This document shows, one piece after another, positions 12,601-25,165 of a stretch of 64,000 bases of DNA. The notes under the pieces are model-generated. The model was not told the origin of the DNA. It saw nothing but the letters and a program-made list of their open reading frames with translations, and did no database searches. Origin of the DNA: Mangifera indica (lineage: Eukaryota; Streptophyta; Magnoliopsida; Sapindales; Anacardiaceae); NCBI RefSeq assembly GCF_011075055.1, contig NC_058147.1, positions 1,550,001-1,614,000 on the forward strand. Direction: 5' to 3'. Numbering within the stretch: position 1 is the first letter of the stretch; each line of letters starts with the position of its first letter. The translations under genes and the position numbers were made by a program.

Positions 12601-13264
12601 CAAACCGCGATAAATCACTATCATCCAGCAAAGCAGCCACTTCAGGATCAATGGTTTTAGGAACCCTAACACCAATTGTCTTTGACGCAACACTATAAAT
12701 CGAACTATCATTTGCCTCGTTTTTAACTTGAGAAAATTGCACTCTTGAAGCATCGTAAGCCTAAACAGTTCAAAAATAAACAAAAATCAATATTTCTCAA
12801 ATTAAAAAAAAAAAGATCTTAACCGGATAATATACTTTAAAATAAGTTCAACCAACCTTGACGTCACGCTTGAGCTGGTCAAGTCTAAATTTAGGGTTAT
12901 GATAAAAAGCGGATCCACCGCCAGTGTTTTTAATCTCCCTCAAATGAGCTAAATAATTATAACCATCATCAGGAAACCCCAGCTCCAAAATTTCTCTCCT
13001 AATGTGCTCCGGCAACGATACCGTTGCACTAGACCCATTAAAATTAAGTTCACCGTCATCGTCCTCGGGCGCGTCGGCGAATATAGAATTGGAATCGCCG
13101 TGATTTTCGTCAAGAGTGTCTAAGGAGTAGGGATTGTTGTCGACTCGAACAAAGACACGGTCGTTGCCAGGTGTGTCGTCGAAATTTGGGTCAGAGGAGT
13201 CACAGGCGAGAAGTTGGAAGGTTGCCGCTTTCTTTTTGTCGATGAATTTCTTCTTCTTGCCCAT
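9649..13264 (-). CDS. LTV1: LTV1 homologue, 40S ribosomal subunit assembly factor
   Basis: LTV1 is a pre-40S factor that helps position small-subunit proteins at the head/beak and promotes late maturation and export. Four exons, all joining in phase 0: 12857-13264, 12347-12760, 9952-10551 and 9649-9780, giving 517 residues. The start MGKKKKFIDKKKAATFQLL is the typical LTV1 opening. The conserved LPEHIRREILELGFPDDGYNYLAHLREI block lies near residues 87-115, DPEVAALLDD and RFGSDVEDLEEDFIVLAN in exon 2, LLDEQFDL across the exon 2/3 join, and EYGTDSDNGY in exon 3. The C-terminus is the usual basic KEERREARRAKKEMKGLY helix followed by EAKHAQKVAA. The 1.8-kb intron between exons 2 and 3 carries a hAT-like insertion. 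Splice sites are canonical and there are no internal stops. Confidence 0.95.
10807..11725. mobile_element. Non-autonomous hAT-like DNA transposon in LTV1 intron
   Basis: A 919-bp insertion with terminal inverted repeats beginning TAGGGTTGGACTCAAGCT on the left and, in reverse complement, TAGGGCTAGATTTCAACCG on the right, matching at about 16 of the first 23 positions. Subterminal sequence is dense in GAGCTC/CTCGAGC motifs, as in many plant hAT elements. The flanking 8-mers ttgtggag and ccatggag agree at 5 of 8 positions, consistent with an old 8-bp target duplication. No transposase frame. The middle has imperfect repeats of a cctttgaccaatgtg unit (about 11390-11510). Confidence 0.7.
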
Positions 13265-13374
13265 TGGACGACGGACTATGAGAAAGTTTGTCAGTGATTC
13301 AGAAACTGAGATACGGAAGGCCAAAAAATAATTAATGTTGGGGTGATTTTGCTAGTTTCTAAACGTCCAAAAGA

Positions 13375-14232
13375 CTTGGTCCCACCCAGGGTTTGGTGAA
13401 ATCTTGCTCACACCCATTAATTTTTAGAAAGTTAAATATTTACCATTTAGTTAAATTTATTATTAAAATTAAGAATAAAACTATTATTTAGATTTAAAAA
13501 TTTTTAATTATTGAATAAACTATTATTTGATAAAATTTTTTAAAAAAAATTAAAATTTTATCACATTTCTTTTCTTAGTTTTAAAATTAATAATTCTTTT
13601 CATATAAAATTTAAAAAGTAATCATTTCTTTCTAGGTTTTTTATTTTTATTTTTGGTAATTATCACTATTCTTGTCGTCAATTGGCCTTCCCATCCTCTT
13701 CTTCTCAAGCTGATCTTTTATTTTTAGCAATCATTTTCATCAAACGAAGACAAAGACAACTTTGGACTAATGAAAACAATTCATCTTTATTCATTTGAAG
13801 ATTGACATATCCAAAATTGTCTAACCAATTTGAGATAAACCATGCGCATCTTCTTCCAACTATTTTTTTCGGTTTGAGATGATTCTTGTAAATGAAAATG
13901 GCATCTCTAGAATAGTAACAATGAATATAGTCACCAAAAAGGTCAAAGATCAATAGGGGGAAGACAACGGGAACGAAAATGTCACTAGAGAAAGAGAAAA
14001 AAACCTTAAAAGAAAATGGTTATTTTTTAAATTTTAGATGAGAAAAATTATTAATTTTTTAAATTAGAAAAAATATGATAAAATTTTAGTTTTTATAATT
14101 TTTTAAATCACAATTTTATTCTTAACTTTAATAATAAATTTTAAGAAAATAATGTGTATTTAATTTTTTAAATATTAATAAATATAAATTTTAGATTTCA
14201 CCAAATTTTGAGTGAGAATAAGTCTTCTGGCC
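13375..14232. mobile_element. Mutator-like long-TIR element (858 bp)
   Basis: Left end GTCCAAAAGACTTGGTCCC and, in reverse complement, right end GGCCAGAAGACTTATTCTC begin two long, diverged, AT-rich arms that can be followed for more than 150 bp on each side. Both contain TTTGGTGAAATCT close to the tip and a long AAATTTATTATTAAAATTAAGAAT-like stretch inside. Flanking 9-mers tttctaaac and tttttaaaa match at 7 of 9 positions, fitting an aged 9-bp target duplication. The centre has no transposase frame. Sits about 110 bp upstream of the LTV1 start codon. Confidence 0.72.
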
Positions 14233-17200
14233 TTTTTAAAACCATGTGGCTGGATCACTTAGATGGGGGTTTATTTATGATATTTCAGTATAGGGGGGTT
14301 TTTACAAACTAAACATGCGACATGCTTCTATCAAGGGTTTTTGGTAATTTTCCCACCACCCATGGTAGTGGGTGTTTTTTGAGATTTTTTAATTTAAGGT
14401 TTTTTAATTTTTTTTATACCAACTGGAGGGTTGAAAATTTCTAATTTGAAGTTTTCTTTTTGAGTAAAATTTTTTAATTTTTGGTTATTTCTTTCTAATA
14501 AAGCATTTATCTATTTTCTTATAAAAAAAAAACTTTAAAAAGCAAACAAAAGAGACATAAATTTGAGCATAACCAAACTATAAATTTAAATTATCGATAT
14601 GGTTTAAAATTTAAACTAAATTAAATTATAAATTCGAACTATCATTTTAAATTATGAATTTAAATTGAATCAAAACAAATAATTCTTAACTAAAGCTTAA
14701 TTTGATATGAAAAAAAGTTAAATTTTTTTAGTTCGAGCTGATTTAGACTGAGCGGGCCGTCTTTGGAACTTGGGGTATGTAAGTAATTTCATAGTAGTTA
14801 AGGTGGGCAAAAAAATTAACCTAAAAAAAATTGTGTAAAGATAAAATCAATAAAACACGTCAGCAAATATCTACAGTCACCCTATGCGAGCCCGCGTCCT
14901 TAACAACCAATTTTATATTGTCACGTGGCAAAGAAGTCCGAAACTTCAGTTGCCCAACCTAGCGCACGCAGTATTGTGTCCGACCCGAATTCAAAATTAA
15001 AAACAAAACAAGAAGTCTTCTGGTAAACCTTAGCGGCCAAGTTAAGACATTTTTGCTGCAAAATATTACATCGGACCGAAGCTCCTCTTCAGCACAGAGG
15101 TTTGTGAATTTAAACCCTAGACTACGATTCATTTGATTCTTTCATTTCACTGTTGCTTCCATAGCTTTTTTCATTTTTTTCGTTTGTATCTTTATCGGCT
15201 TTTAATCTTCTATTATGCTATCTCAATGTTTAGGTTAACATAAGGTCTTTATGGTTGTGGTGTTAGGTATTTCGATTGTTTAAGTTGAAGGTTTCGTTGT
15301 GGGGGCATACAATACGTACGATCAATTTTACTTTAGACTGAAATGGATTTGTATCTTCATATAGTTCTGCTTTTCTTTTCGTTTGTGTGGAAGAGCACAC
15401 ACTAGGGCTTTTGAGATGAAACAAGTTTCCTGAATTTTGGTTGATAATATATGTGATGAAGAATGTCCAGTGATTCAAAAGCTATTTTAAGAAACAAACA
15501 AATTAAGCGAGCATTTATTTAACAAATTTCTCCTGAATAACGTATTGCAAAATCAAGTCCATAATTTATCAGTGTTAGAAGTGTTTATCTTGTTGATTGA
15601 GACATGGTACCTTTCTTGTTGTAATGTGCCTCAATTTATTTTATTTATTATTTTAGTATGTTGTTTTTATCATTGTGTGTATTTGTTAATCATCTTGATT
15701 GACTTGTCTTGTGATCCATTGTTTGCATAGCCCTAACCAAACATTTTTTTTTATGTTCATGAGTATTTGCATGAATTTTGCAAATTTTACGTGGCCACAG
15801 TGATCAATATATTACTGTGTTTAGTTAATTGGCAAAGGCCACGTGGTTTCTAGAGTGTGGCGCCCGCTATCTGGCAAGTTATTACCTGCTTCGAGAAATC
15901 CACATGTTTGAAATAAATGCCATCATTTTGGAACAAGTAAATTAAATTTACAACTATAATATTCCTAATCAATCAAGGAATGGATGACACCTATCCACAG
16001 CTGATTCTGTGTTTCTTATTAATTGTTTTTGTCATTTTTACCGAAGGATGAGATTTGGATATTCCTAAAAGTATAATTTATCTCCATATGTCTTAAAAGT
16101 ATAATTTTCTTGAAATTAGCTTCATTATGTAGAAGATTATTGTATAACCAGTGATTGTATCCATAACTTAAATTGCACGGAAATTCCTTTTCAAAACAGT
16201 TTTTAAGATTCCTCTATTACTCTTTCGATCCTTGCCTCTGTACTTTCACTTGGTCTTTTCAATTTGCTTTGTGAGATATAATGCTTGAATGGTGCTTGAA
16301 AGAGTAAATATTTGGGGTGTAATGAAAAATACTACAGTAATTAGTCTTGGATTCCATGAATTAAAATACTTACCGGCGTAGGTTATTTTTACAATTATGT
16401 TATATTATTAGTGCCATTATTATGACTATTTACTGTCTTCAATGCTTTGTAGGTTATTGTTATTTCAACACAAATGCATTATAATATAATGTACGGATGC
16501 AAGTTTCCTCTTGATTTCTTAGACAGAAAGCTTTGCTGAAATTCTTTGGCCTAAGAAAGTAAGAATACTTGTTTTTTTGATGGGTGAAGATGGAAAACTG
16601 AAGTAAATCTGTGTATCTAAGTGATAACTGAGGATTAATTTCTGTTGGGACCAGTAGAATGTCTTTACAGTGAGATAATGCTCTTAGAATATTATTGCAT
16701 GCTTTTCCCAACTAGTTTTTTAAAATCTTTTTATGTAACTGTAAGCAATTCCAGTGCATGACTGCATGTCTTTGCTATGAATAATAGATTGTGGACATTA
16801 AAGTGGTTGGCTGTTACCGGTGAATTGAGGCAAAGGCCTAGAATTAAACATCAAGCAGTCTTATTTTGTTTGATTCTACCATTTGGGAAGGATCTCATCT
16901 CGTGTGGGTGTGTTTAGTATCTATTGTATTCATTGTCTTTCTGTATCATGCTTTGTGTGTGTGGTATATTGTCCTTATAGTAATTTTCAACGATGATGCT
17001 AGTTTTTCTGCTCTCTCTGGTGAAGTTACTGTTTTTTGGTTTTGAAGAAAGCATTCTTGAACAGTTGTTGGTACTTCGTTTAGAGAAAGGCCTCTTAGGG
17101 AAAATGAGCAAACACCACCATGTTTAATTTGTTAATGTAATTATCATTAACTATTTTCAGCACAACACATATTGAGGGGTATAAACATACTTGTAATTTA

Positions 17201-17705
17201 ATGATTTTGGTTTCTTGAAGATTTATTAGACTTCAAGTTATCTAATCAAATTGGTTCCAAATGTGAAATCAAGGATTGCTTGTGACAGATTGAGGAGGCC
17301 TCTGTCTCGTTCGTGAATGATTTGACATGGTTGGAATATTGTCTGGTAAAATGCTAATATTGTAACTGAATTTGAAAATTTATATGGGCTGAAGAAATCT
17401 TGCTTGCAAGTGGTATATGATTCTCCACGGCAGATAATTTACAATGAAGAATTGTATCCTTGTAAATTTACACAGTATGTTATGGGACTTGGTGATAGTA
17501 ATTTGAAAGGTGTTGTTGGACAGGGGTTTTATTTTACTGTTGGAATTAGGTGCTTGTGTTTGAAGGTAAGAGTATGAGGTGGTCCACTGGAGATAATATT
17601 TGGGTGTGTGATTAATGTTGACAGGGAAGCTGTGGCAGCTGTGTTGTTATTGGTGGTGTGTTTGTGGATCAGTGGTGGTTGACGTGATTAGTAGGAGATT
17701 TGAAC
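14233..17705. other. Intergenic and probable 5' leader/leader intron of the zinc-knuckle gene
   Basis: AT-rich spacer to about 14900, then a more GC-balanced stretch with a G-box and telo-box near 14932-15120 that looks like a promoter. The 2.5 kb from there to the ATG at 17706 has no coding frame and is T-rich, as plant leader introns are. I infer a spliced 5' UTR but cannot place its splice sites with confidence. ORFs of 60-83 codons here look random. Confidence 0.5.
14932..15120 (+). promoter_or_regulatory. Putative promoter: G-box and telo-box of zinc-knuckle gene
   Basis: A perfect G-box core CACGTG lies at 14932-14937 and a telo-box AAACCCTAG at 15112-15120, just downstream of a pyrimidine-rich run. 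Telo-boxes near transcription starts are typical of plant translation and ribosome-related genes. Placement near the start of transcription is inference. Confidence 0.45.
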
Positions 17706-19142
17706 ATGAGTTCACGCAGCAGGAGCAGTAGCAGGAGCCGAGGTCATAGTCGGAGTCGGAGTCGAAGCAGGAGTCCACGAGATCGCAGGATCCGATCTCG
17801 ACATTCTTCACATCGTGACGCTCCTTTAAGGAGGGAGGCACGTCGCGGTTTCAGGTTCTTGGTTTTCTAATACCTTTTTTGATTATTTTTTAAAGAATTT
17901 TGGCGTCTAAAGAGGAAAGGATCCAAAAAAATAAAGAACAATCGATGAAAACAGATGCATGAGTGCTATGTTCTGGAATGTGTTCTTGGGTTGTGTCTGC
18001 CTATCAGATTTTCCCTTTTGTGTCTCTCCAGAGCTTATTTTCTTTTTTGGTCCACTAAAACTTAATGGTAAATGGGATTGTGTAGACATTTGTTTCCTTA
18101 TCCTGTATGAGTGTTTGTTTTGGTATAAATTATACTGCTGCTTGCCTGCTTTGCATTTGCTCAGGGTTATTTGACGCTGCACCGTGATTTTGTTTTGTCT
18201 TGTAATCAGCTGTGGAGAGATTTTAGTTGCTTTTGGATGTTGAGTTTGAGCTACAACAACCTTTTTGCTTGCTATACCAGTGTCAGGATACTTCCTTTTT
18301 TAGCCTGATATCTTGCATGCTTATAATTTGGATATTCATAAATTAATTGGTTATTCCTTTTGCAAAAGGAGACTGCAACTCTTCTTGTTTATTTACTTCC
18401 TGCTTATAATATTTTTTTTGGAAATCTATCTAGCCAAGGCAATCTGTGCAACAACTGCAAGCGACCTGGTCATTTTGCGAGAGAATGCCCTAATGTTGCT
18501 GTCTGTAACAACTGTGGTCTTCCTGGGTAATGGAACCTTCTTGCATTACTATAATAAATATAAACACTACAAACATTTGGGCTACGCATCTGACATTTTA
18601 TTTTCAGGCACATTGCATCAGAGTGCACTGCACAAGCACGATGTTGGAATTGTCGAGAACCTGGGCATGTGGCAAGCAACTGTCATAATGAGGGCATCTG
18701 CCACTCGTGTGGAAAAGCTGGACATCGTGCTAGAGACTGCCCAAACTCTGAGCAGCCAGTTGGAGACTCAAGACTCTGCAACAATTGCTACAAGCTAGGG
18801 CATATTGCAGCTGACTGTACAAATGACAAAGCATGCAAGAATTGCAGGAAAACAGGCCACATAGCACGTGATTGTCAGCATGAACCTGTCTGCAATGTGT
18901 GCAACATATCCGGGCATGTGGCTCGGCAATGCCCCAAGGGGAATTTTCTCGGTGAGAGGAGTGGTGGGGGTAGATACAGTGGCTATCGTGATGTGATCTG
19001 CCGGAACTGCAACCAGGTTGGCCACATGAGCAGGGATTGCATAGGTCCCATGATCATATGCCACAACTGTGGAGGCAGGGGCCACATGGCATATGAGTGC
19101 CCATCAGGGAGAATAGCAGATCGTGGATACCGCCGGTTTTGA
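17706..19142 (+). CDS. RS-domain protein with nine CCHC zinc knuckles (CNBP/GIS2-like)
   Basis: Likely a single-stranded nucleic-acid binding protein of the CNBP/GIS2 class, acting on RNA. Three exons: 17706-17854, 18434-18526 and 18608-19142, with canonical GT-AG introns, giving 258 residues. Residues 1-49 are a short RS domain ([20 protein letters not shown]) typical of splicing-linked proteins. From about residue 55 there are nine C-x2-C-x4-H-x4-C knuckles, beginning [14 protein letters not shown] and ending [14 protein letters not shown]; a Gly/Tyr-rich spacer separates the seventh and eighth. Every knuckle keeps its four metal ligands. Exon 2 carries the first knuckle and most of the second, so splicing is required for an intact array. 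The RS head distinguishes it from plain CNBP. Target RNAs are unknown. The start is the first ATG of an RS-coding frame, with a probable long spliced leader upstream. Confidence 0.93.
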
Positions 19143-19920
19143 TTTTAAGTTTTCATGAATAGGTCTGAACTGCTTTGGAGGATTGAAAATCATGTTTTGT
19201 ATTGAGTTATGTTGGTTACAGACACAGTTAATTTTTCAGCAACTGGATTAGGGCCTCGACCCTCTTTATTGCCTCAAAGGATATTTTGCTGTCTTAACAT
19301 ATTATTTGTGTTTTTAGTAAACTTGAGATTTTTATTTCATACTGTTTAATTTTGTTAATCGTTGTGTGGAGTTGGACGGCCCATTTAGTCTTACAGTTTC
19401 AGGGGTAAATTTGGGTTGAACTCAAAGAAGAGTGCTAGTGTAGAAGCTCGGCTTCTTTGTCCTTCTAGTGAATTATTGGCACAATTTACCCTACTGATAA
19501 TATTATTTATTCTGTTAACAATCTTTTCATGATTCTCCATATTAGATCGAACCTGCAGGTCGTATCCAACCCTCAATTATCTACAAAATCCTTAAAATTA
19601 CGTAAACTAATGCAAACAAGAAAGAGAATTTCTTTGAAAAACAAAAAGCTATAGTAGCAGATGCCACGTGGTCGTAGGTCGCCTGTGGTGATTCATATAT
19701 CCACGCGGCGGCATTTCCCGCGTGTAAGCGGAGAAAGAGCCCGGTTTCTTTCGACTTGCGACGAGACCGTTGCATTTTTGAAAAAGTAAAGGCGGTTAAA
19801 ATTTACTGAGAGCCAGCCAAACAACGTAACTCAAGAGCCGAAGCTCGATCGATCCTACTTTTAAAATTATCTTTTCCAAAAATTAGATGCATTAGCTTAT
19901 TGGTTCTTGGAGTCATCATC
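19143..19920. other. Intergenic, 3' region of zinc-knuckle gene and promoter of TMCO4-like gene
   Basis: The first 350 bp should hold the 3' UTR of the zinc-knuckle gene. A GC-richer stretch at about 19660-19760, with a G-box CACGTG at 19665-19670, is probably the promoter of the next gene. No other gene seen. Confidence 0.5.
19665..19670. promoter_or_regulatory. G-box (CACGTG) upstream of TMCO4-like gene
   Basis: Palindromic bZIP/bHLH core embedded in gccacgtggt, about 250 bp upstream of the start codon at 19921, in the only GC-rich patch of the spacer. Function is inferred from motif and position only. Confidence 0.4.
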
Positions 19921-22900
19921 ATGGAGACATTGATACTTACGCCTACGCAGAAGTACGCAGTGGCTGGTCTTTTCGCTCTGGCACTTCATCAGACACATGT
20001 TCACCAAGAGCGGACTTCAAAGCCTCTTGGATCCCTCGAAAAAGAGCCTATTGGCGAAGGCGTGGAAATCAGTAACAATGTTGATTCGGATCATCCACAG
20101 CTTTGGATCGATGAAAATTCTGGCTTGCTTTCGCCTGTTTTTAGGTATTTTTTAACAGGAATATTCTTTTCTTACCTGGTTTAGCGGTGAAAATGCTTAA
20201 CTTGAGCAAACGATGATTAGAGTAAAATAAGACTGGTTTGAGTGTCGTTAATGGTGGTCATTTGAGGAAATTATAGTTTCAGTTGTACCATTCATTATTT
20301 GATTTATTTGTTATCGCATTATGCAGATCACACAGCTTTTCAGATTTAAGAATGGTTTGATTGCGATAATCTTTTGAAGGATTTTGAAAATGAACAGGTT
20401 TTTAGGGGTGGACGAACAAAGGCACCATGGTATTAAGGAAACAGTTGAGCTCTCCTCACAGTTAAGGCACCATGTTGGATCGGTATGCGATATTCTTTGG
20501 AATAGCTAGTATGATTAGAGAAAGAATAAATAGTTGTTTCGGAAATTTTGTTTGATGATCCTTAACTTTAAATGAGACTGATTAACTAGGCATCATATTG
20601 GAGAGTTATTTAATATTCTTTAGAATTGCTGATAACTGCTAAATCTAGTCTGTTCGACTGACATTTGTATCACATGACCAGAATGAAGTTTTGATGGCTC
20701 AGAATGATTGTATATTTTAATACTGTCAGTGTGAGTGATACAGAGATATATTTTCCTTGGAAAATTTTAAGTTTTCAAGGCCTCAAGTTTTATTAAGATC
20801 AGACTAGGATTATCTATAGAGTGAAAGAGAGCGACATTATATGTTTACTTGATGATTATGCATAAGAATATCTTTGTTGATTACGTTAGATAATTCTTAA
20901 AGTTTTACCTGCACCATTTGCATTGTGTTTATCATTGTTTATTGCTGAGCATGATATTATTTGTATCACAGTTCTTGACTTTACTCTCAGCGGAAAGTGT
21001 TGTAACTTCAGAAAAAACAAGCAAGGAACTTGCTTTGACCAAAACTGTTGATGCCATGGTGCTTAGCATGGAAAGCTCTGCTACCTCTTCTGATATTTCT
21101 GGGAATTGTGATTATGAAAACAAATGCCATAAGAAATATTCCCTCAGTAATGTAGAACCAGCCACCGATGTCAAGGAAACCATGCAGGAGGGGATTTCCA
21201 AGGCGTCCAAAGAAGAGAAAGTTCCAAGTAGATCTGCAACTGAAATTTCGGAGCAACAACTGGAAGAGGAAACACAGCTCACATACCAGACAAAAGTAGC
21301 AGTTCTTTATGAGCTTCTTTCAGCTATTTTAGCTGATAATACTGATTTTGACAAGAATTGTTCTCGACAAAAGGGTTATGATGCCAGATACCGTGTGACT
21401 TTACGTTTACTGTCAACATGGCTCAATGTCAAATGGATTACAGTGGTTTGTCTACCCACCCATTCTTTTTGTATGTAACATTTATTTCATATGTCGGAGT
21501 TAATCGATATTTGCTTTAAATGAGTTATCATACCATTTGTTGCAGTTTTTTTAAGGACTTCTAGCACATGCTCCTTGGTTGCTAAAAATGTACCAAGAAC
21601 CCATTACCGGAAACTTTTGTTTTGTAGGAAGCCATAGAGACAGTAGTTGCCTCCTCAATGGCAGCCAAGCAGGAGCAAGGTGAAAATGAGGATGGAAATA
21701 GTACTTCTGAAACCCCTGGTGCCAACTGGAAGCGTGGAGGTGTTATTGGTGCAGCTGCTCTAACGGGAGGAACCTTGATGGCAATTACTGGTGGTATACA
21801 TTTTTTTCGCTTAAGCTTACAAGGTGTTTCCTTCAATAGAAACTTGCGGTGGTAACAGGTTGTTATAAAGTTGTTTATGATTCTTAACAGGCCTAGCTGC
21901 CCCTGCAATAGCACAGGGATTGGGTGCTTTGGCTCCTACTTTGGGCAGTGTTGTCCCTTCAATTGGAGCAAGTGGATTTGCTGCAGCAGCTAGTGCTACA
22001 GGATCAGCTGCTGGTTCAGCTGCCATTTCTGCTTCATTTGGAGGTATTATTTTATAAGATTGGCTCTACTGGCTTCATCATTGAAACATTTTATTTCCTG
22101 AATACTAAATGAAGTGTCTAAGTGCTGCCCAGCATTTTCTCTAGTCAACTTCATTTCTAGTACCATATGTGTGCAGATATTTAGTAATGTGTACATAATG
22201 ACATTCAAGAATAAATTACCCAAGAAGCTTTTTATATAGTTATCCTAAGAAATATGAAAATTATATCAGTGATCTGCTTTCAAAAGTTTTAGCTGATGTA
22301 AATTTCACAGAATGCTACTGCTGGACTTAAGAAGTTGCTTATATATATCTTGATTTCAGTGGAAGAAAGCTGTGGTTTGATAATGTTGATTTTGTGACTA
22401 CTCTCTTATAGTCTGACTGGGGTCACAGTTGTTTTAAAGATTCACTATGGATTGAGGATGTTAGGTTAAACTTTCGAGGATATGTTGATTTATTGTGACA
22501 AAATAGTCAAAGGTGATTTACATCAGGAGATAATTTTTTTCATATAGTCATCCATACTTGCATATTTGTCATATCAAATTTGAAGGAGAGGAGAATAAAG
22601 GGGAACTCATTTTTTTACTTTTATATTTTAGCCGCTGGAGCTGGCCTTGCAGGGAGTAAAATGGCTAGAAGAGTTGGGAGCCTTGAGGAATTTGAGTTTA
22701 GAGCTACCGGACAGAATCATAACCAAGGCGTGAGTACTATTGTTCATTGATTTATTATTTTCTTGAGATTTAAGCCTAAGTGTAGTGGTGTTAGATATTA
22801 TTAATGGGTTTTTCCATGGCATGTTGTACAATCAGGATCTCTATTGATTGTAGCATTCTTTGTATTATCCAATTTTCTTATTAATATATCTAATCTTCTC

Positions 22901-25165
22901 AGCAGGTAGCCGTTGGAATCATGATTTCTGGACTTGTCTTTGAGGAAGAAGATTTCATCAAGCCTTGGGAAGGTCATAAAGATAACTTGGAGAGGTTAGA
23001 AACTTAAATGTTCCATCTTTGAGAAAAGAGCACAAACTATTTTTATCCTATCCTTCACTGTTCTCACCAGAATGAGCTCATCCTATTACTTCTATCAAGA
23101 GCTTGTCATTGAAATTTGATTTTTTTTTCCCTAAAGAAAGCTTAGAAACCTGTTTCCTGATTTCTTGTCTGTAGTATACACCCTTGTTACTCAAAGTGAG
23201 GGAAAAGGGGGCAGGGGTAGGGGGCACTTGTTTCTAGCCATTATCTTCGGTCATTCTAGGCACAAGTTGTTTGAGCTTAAGGTGTCAATGGACTCTAGAT
23301 TGTTATGTGTTACACATTTCAATGTACTGTGGATGTGTTTCAATAGATGGTTCTAGTAGAAGACTGTTCTCTTTGAGTTCTATTTACTAAAAGTTGCATC
23401 CTTGTGTCTTTATAATGGTTTCTGATTTTAGTTTAATAAATATATAGGTATGCCCTACGGTGGGAGTCTAAAAAATTGATTGAACTGAGCACTGCAATAC
23501 AGGACTGGCTATCTTCAAGTACATTTTTTAAACCTAAAATTGTTTTTAGAATTGCTAAATTTAGAATTTTTTATGCCATCAACAATCTTGGTGCTTGATG
23601 CAGGGCTTGCTATGGAAATGATGAAACAAGGTGCCATGCTAACTGTATTAAGCACACTTATAGCAGCATTTGCTATGCCAGCGGCACTGGTTTCAGCAGC
23701 TGATATTATAGACAGTAAATGGGCTGTTGCTATTGACAGGTTAGTTTTCACTTTATTGGCATGGGAAATCTAATTGCTTACTGTGAATTATCTTGTATTT
23801 TTCTTCCCAGTATCATTTTGCACATATGTGCAGTAATCAAGATAAGTTGAAATTTTCATTCCAATAATCAACTTTTGTTTTCACTGTGATACTTACTAAG
23901 CCTCAATTTCAAACCACTCAGGATTTTCATTCCAGTCATTTCAAAATTACATACTGAGTTTCTATAGGTATTCAGATTGCATAAGGCAAGTCAATTGCTA
24001 ATTTAAGTAAATGTTGTTGGATGGTTTATGCATATAATATTGCATGCAGATTTTACCAGTTAGATTTTGAAACTAAATTATCTCCATGGAAAATATTGTC
24101 TGTGTTACAATTGTTTAATTGATGTCTCTAATAGCTCTTTGCATCTGCACCTTCCTCCCAACATCTCTAATATCAGATCTAATAAAGCTGGTGAATTGCT
24201 TGCTGAAGTGTTGTTGAAGGGATTGCAAGGAAACAGGTGCTAATGATTAATCTGGTACTATCATCAATAGATCAACAGGATTTTATATAACATTATACCT
24301 TAATTCCTCTGTACTTGTAGACCTGTGACACTTGTAGGTTTCTCATTGGGGGCTCGTGTAATTTTCAAATGTCTCCAATGTCTAGCTAAAGCAGGAGAAA
24401 ATGGTATGATCATCATTTTTTTTTCTTGATTGTTCAGATGATCTTGTGTTGCTACTATCTACTGTAATATTTTGCAGCTGGCCTAGTGGAAAGGGTTATT
24501 TTGCTTGGAGCACCAATATCAATTGAAGGTGAAAACTGGGAGGATGCAAGAAAGGTGTACCCCAAATAATTTCTGCTAAAATTTTCTACATTACTGTCTA
24601 TAGAGACGTATCTAAATCCTGTTATTGGTTTGTAGATGGTGGCTGGAAGATTTGTCAATGTTTATTCACTTACTGATTGGACGTTGGGCATTGCTTTTCG
24701 TGCAAGGTAGGTGACTTATGAGCAACTCTATGTTACTTGGTGAATATTGCAACAAAACTTTCTTCATTTGCAGACAATTGGATTGTATCTTTGAATTTAA
24801 ATCACATATTCAACTTCTATATGACCAAATTTTTTACCATTTGCAGTTTACTTTCTCAAGGATTAGCTGGAATTCAACCTGTTGATATTTCAGGGATTGA
24901 GAATGTAAGTACTAGTTCTCACCCTAACATATTTCTTTTGTAATCGTATTGCTTTGATAATGGATTTATACTGGATTTGCAGGTTGATGTTACCGATCTA
25001 ATCAGAGGTCATTCTTCCTATCTATGGATGACAAGAAAAATTCTGGAACAGCTTGATCTGGAGAATTATTACCCAGTTTATAGAACTAAAAATGACAAAT
25101 CCCAGGAACAAAATAGTTCTTTAGAACTAAACGTGCCAAATCCTCAGAGCAAAGTAGTTCAGTAA
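19921..25165 (+). CDS. TMCO4-like transmembrane/coiled-coil alpha/beta-hydrolase (DUF726)
   Basis: Membrane-associated protein of the DUF726/TMCO4 family, predicted alpha/beta-hydrolase of the endomembrane system; substrate unknown. Fifteen exons rebuild in frame: 19921-20144, 20398-20482, 20972-21445, 21628-21793, 21891-22043, 22632-22729, 22906-22994, 23448-23518, 23604-23739, 24177-24236, 24321-24403, 24478-24554, 24636-24706, 24847-24904 and 24983-25165, for 675 residues. Gly/Ala-rich hydrophobic segments (GAAALTGGTLMAITGGLAAP and the following AAAS/AAGS stretch, about residues 300-375) are probable membrane spans. The nucleophile elbow GFSLG places the catalytic Ser near residue 527, in RPVTLVGFSLGARVIFKCL, followed by ERVILLGAPI and VNVYSLTDWTLG. 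The N-terminal third is Ser/Glu-rich and poorly conserved. Exon 7 has a NAGNAG acceptor and exon 10 an alternative in-frame acceptor. No lesion seen. Confidence 0.92.

Noticed and set aside
15263..17841. Several 60-83 codon ORFs upstream of the zinc-knuckle gene
   Set aside because: Lie in the probable leader intron, on both strands, without domains or consistent codon bias.
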